From NCBI GenBank assembly GCA_002343685.1, contig DDRS01000016.1, positions 43,763 through 68,879 on the forward strand: a stretch of 25,117 nucleotides of DNA, given 5' to 3'. Position numbers and translations under genes: made by a program. The notes beneath the pieces were generated by a model. The model was given only the letters and a program-made list of their open reading frames with translations. It searched no databases and had not been told where the DNA came from. This DNA comes from Thiobacillus denitrificans. GTDB lineage: Bacteria > Pseudomonadota > Gammaproteobacteria > Burkholderiales > Thiobacillaceae. Positions 24,988 to 25,117 of this stretch are shown here, one piece after another (position 1 is the first letter of the stretch; each line of letters opens with the position of its first letter).

Positions 24988-25110
24988 ATGAATTGGATTG
25001 GAATATTTCGCGAGGTACGCAAGCTTGTAACCGAAACTCAGACGGACCGCTTTTATGCTTTGTATGCCCTGCTTGTATTCATTCTCATTGTTTATGAAAC
25101 CTCTGCTTAA
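24988..25110 (+). CDS. Small single-span membrane protein (40 residues)
   Basis: An excellent ribosome site, CGGAGG, stands 6 bases before ATG 24988. The product has a short amphipathic, charged N-terminal half (MNWIGIFREVRKLVTETQTD) and one hydrophobic helix (FYALYALLVFILIVYE), ending ETSA. It resembles no family that I recognise. It lies 94 bases after cas3 on the same strand. Upstream at 24922-24931 there is AAAACGTTTT, a 10-base palindrome that could be regulatory. Such small proteins may modulate membrane enzymes or act as toxins; neither is shown here. Confidence 0.55.
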   Translation: MNWIGIFREVRKLVTETQTDRFYALYALLVFILIVYETSA

Positions 25111-25117
25111 CTACTGA

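Noticed and set aside
24894..25117. CRISPR repeat array next to cas3
   Set aside because: No regularly spaced direct repeats are visible in the remaining 224 bases.

Overview
The window is chromosomal DNA from a G+C-rich betaproteobacterium. The best fit is a sulfur oxidiser of the Thiobacillus/Sulfuricella kind, but that is inferred from gene content (heterotetrameric pyruvate dehydrogenase, soxCD, class 2 pyrD, M17 aminopeptidase next to rluA) and was not tested by any search. Nearly all of it is protein-coding. I saw no tRNA, rRNA, complete insertion sequence or CRISPR repeat array.

Layout. On the minus strand, 1-973 is the N-terminal part of a methyl-accepting chemotaxis protein, followed by rluA (1182-1841) and an M17 leucyl aminopeptidase (1867-3321), which look like one operon. 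A pyruvate dehydrogenase operon runs on the plus strand from 3434 to 8897: E1 alpha, E1 beta, a frameshifted four-helix-bundle (S23/IVS-type) gene between inverted repeats, and one 1009-residue protein joining E2 (two lipoyl domains) to E3. It ends at a strong hairpin terminator. A block of visibly lower G+C holds soxC and soxD on the minus strand (9033-11073). Next, 11400-11942 contains decayed pieces of the D-Ala-D-Ala carboxypeptidase gene and of the E3 3' end. A second, more A+T-rich block (about 11943-13990) holds a lysine-rich hypothetical protein and an MgtC/DUF4010 membrane protein. The intact carboxypeptidase follows (14017-15174, minus).

From 15332 the content is housekeeping: a dicarboxylate/amino-acid:cation symporter, pyrD, an exported TIGR03790-type protein, alanine dehydrogenase, and on the minus strand two overlapping histidine-phosphatase genes (gpmA second). 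The right end has a WYL-domain regulator, a complete Cas3 nuclease-helicase one base downstream, and a 40-residue single-span membrane protein.

Main observations. (1) The repeat that flanks the S23-type gene also encodes the E2-E3 linker, which suggests that the repeat took part in building the fusion. (2) The two gene relics at 11400-11942 have the order and orientation expected at the junction of a tandem duplication running from inside E3 to inside the carboxypeptidase gene, with different cargo now in each copy. (3) cas3 sits with a WYL regulator but no other cas gene follows within the visible 224 bases. (4) A perfect 14-bp inverted repeat lies inside the MgtC/DUF4010 coding sequence.
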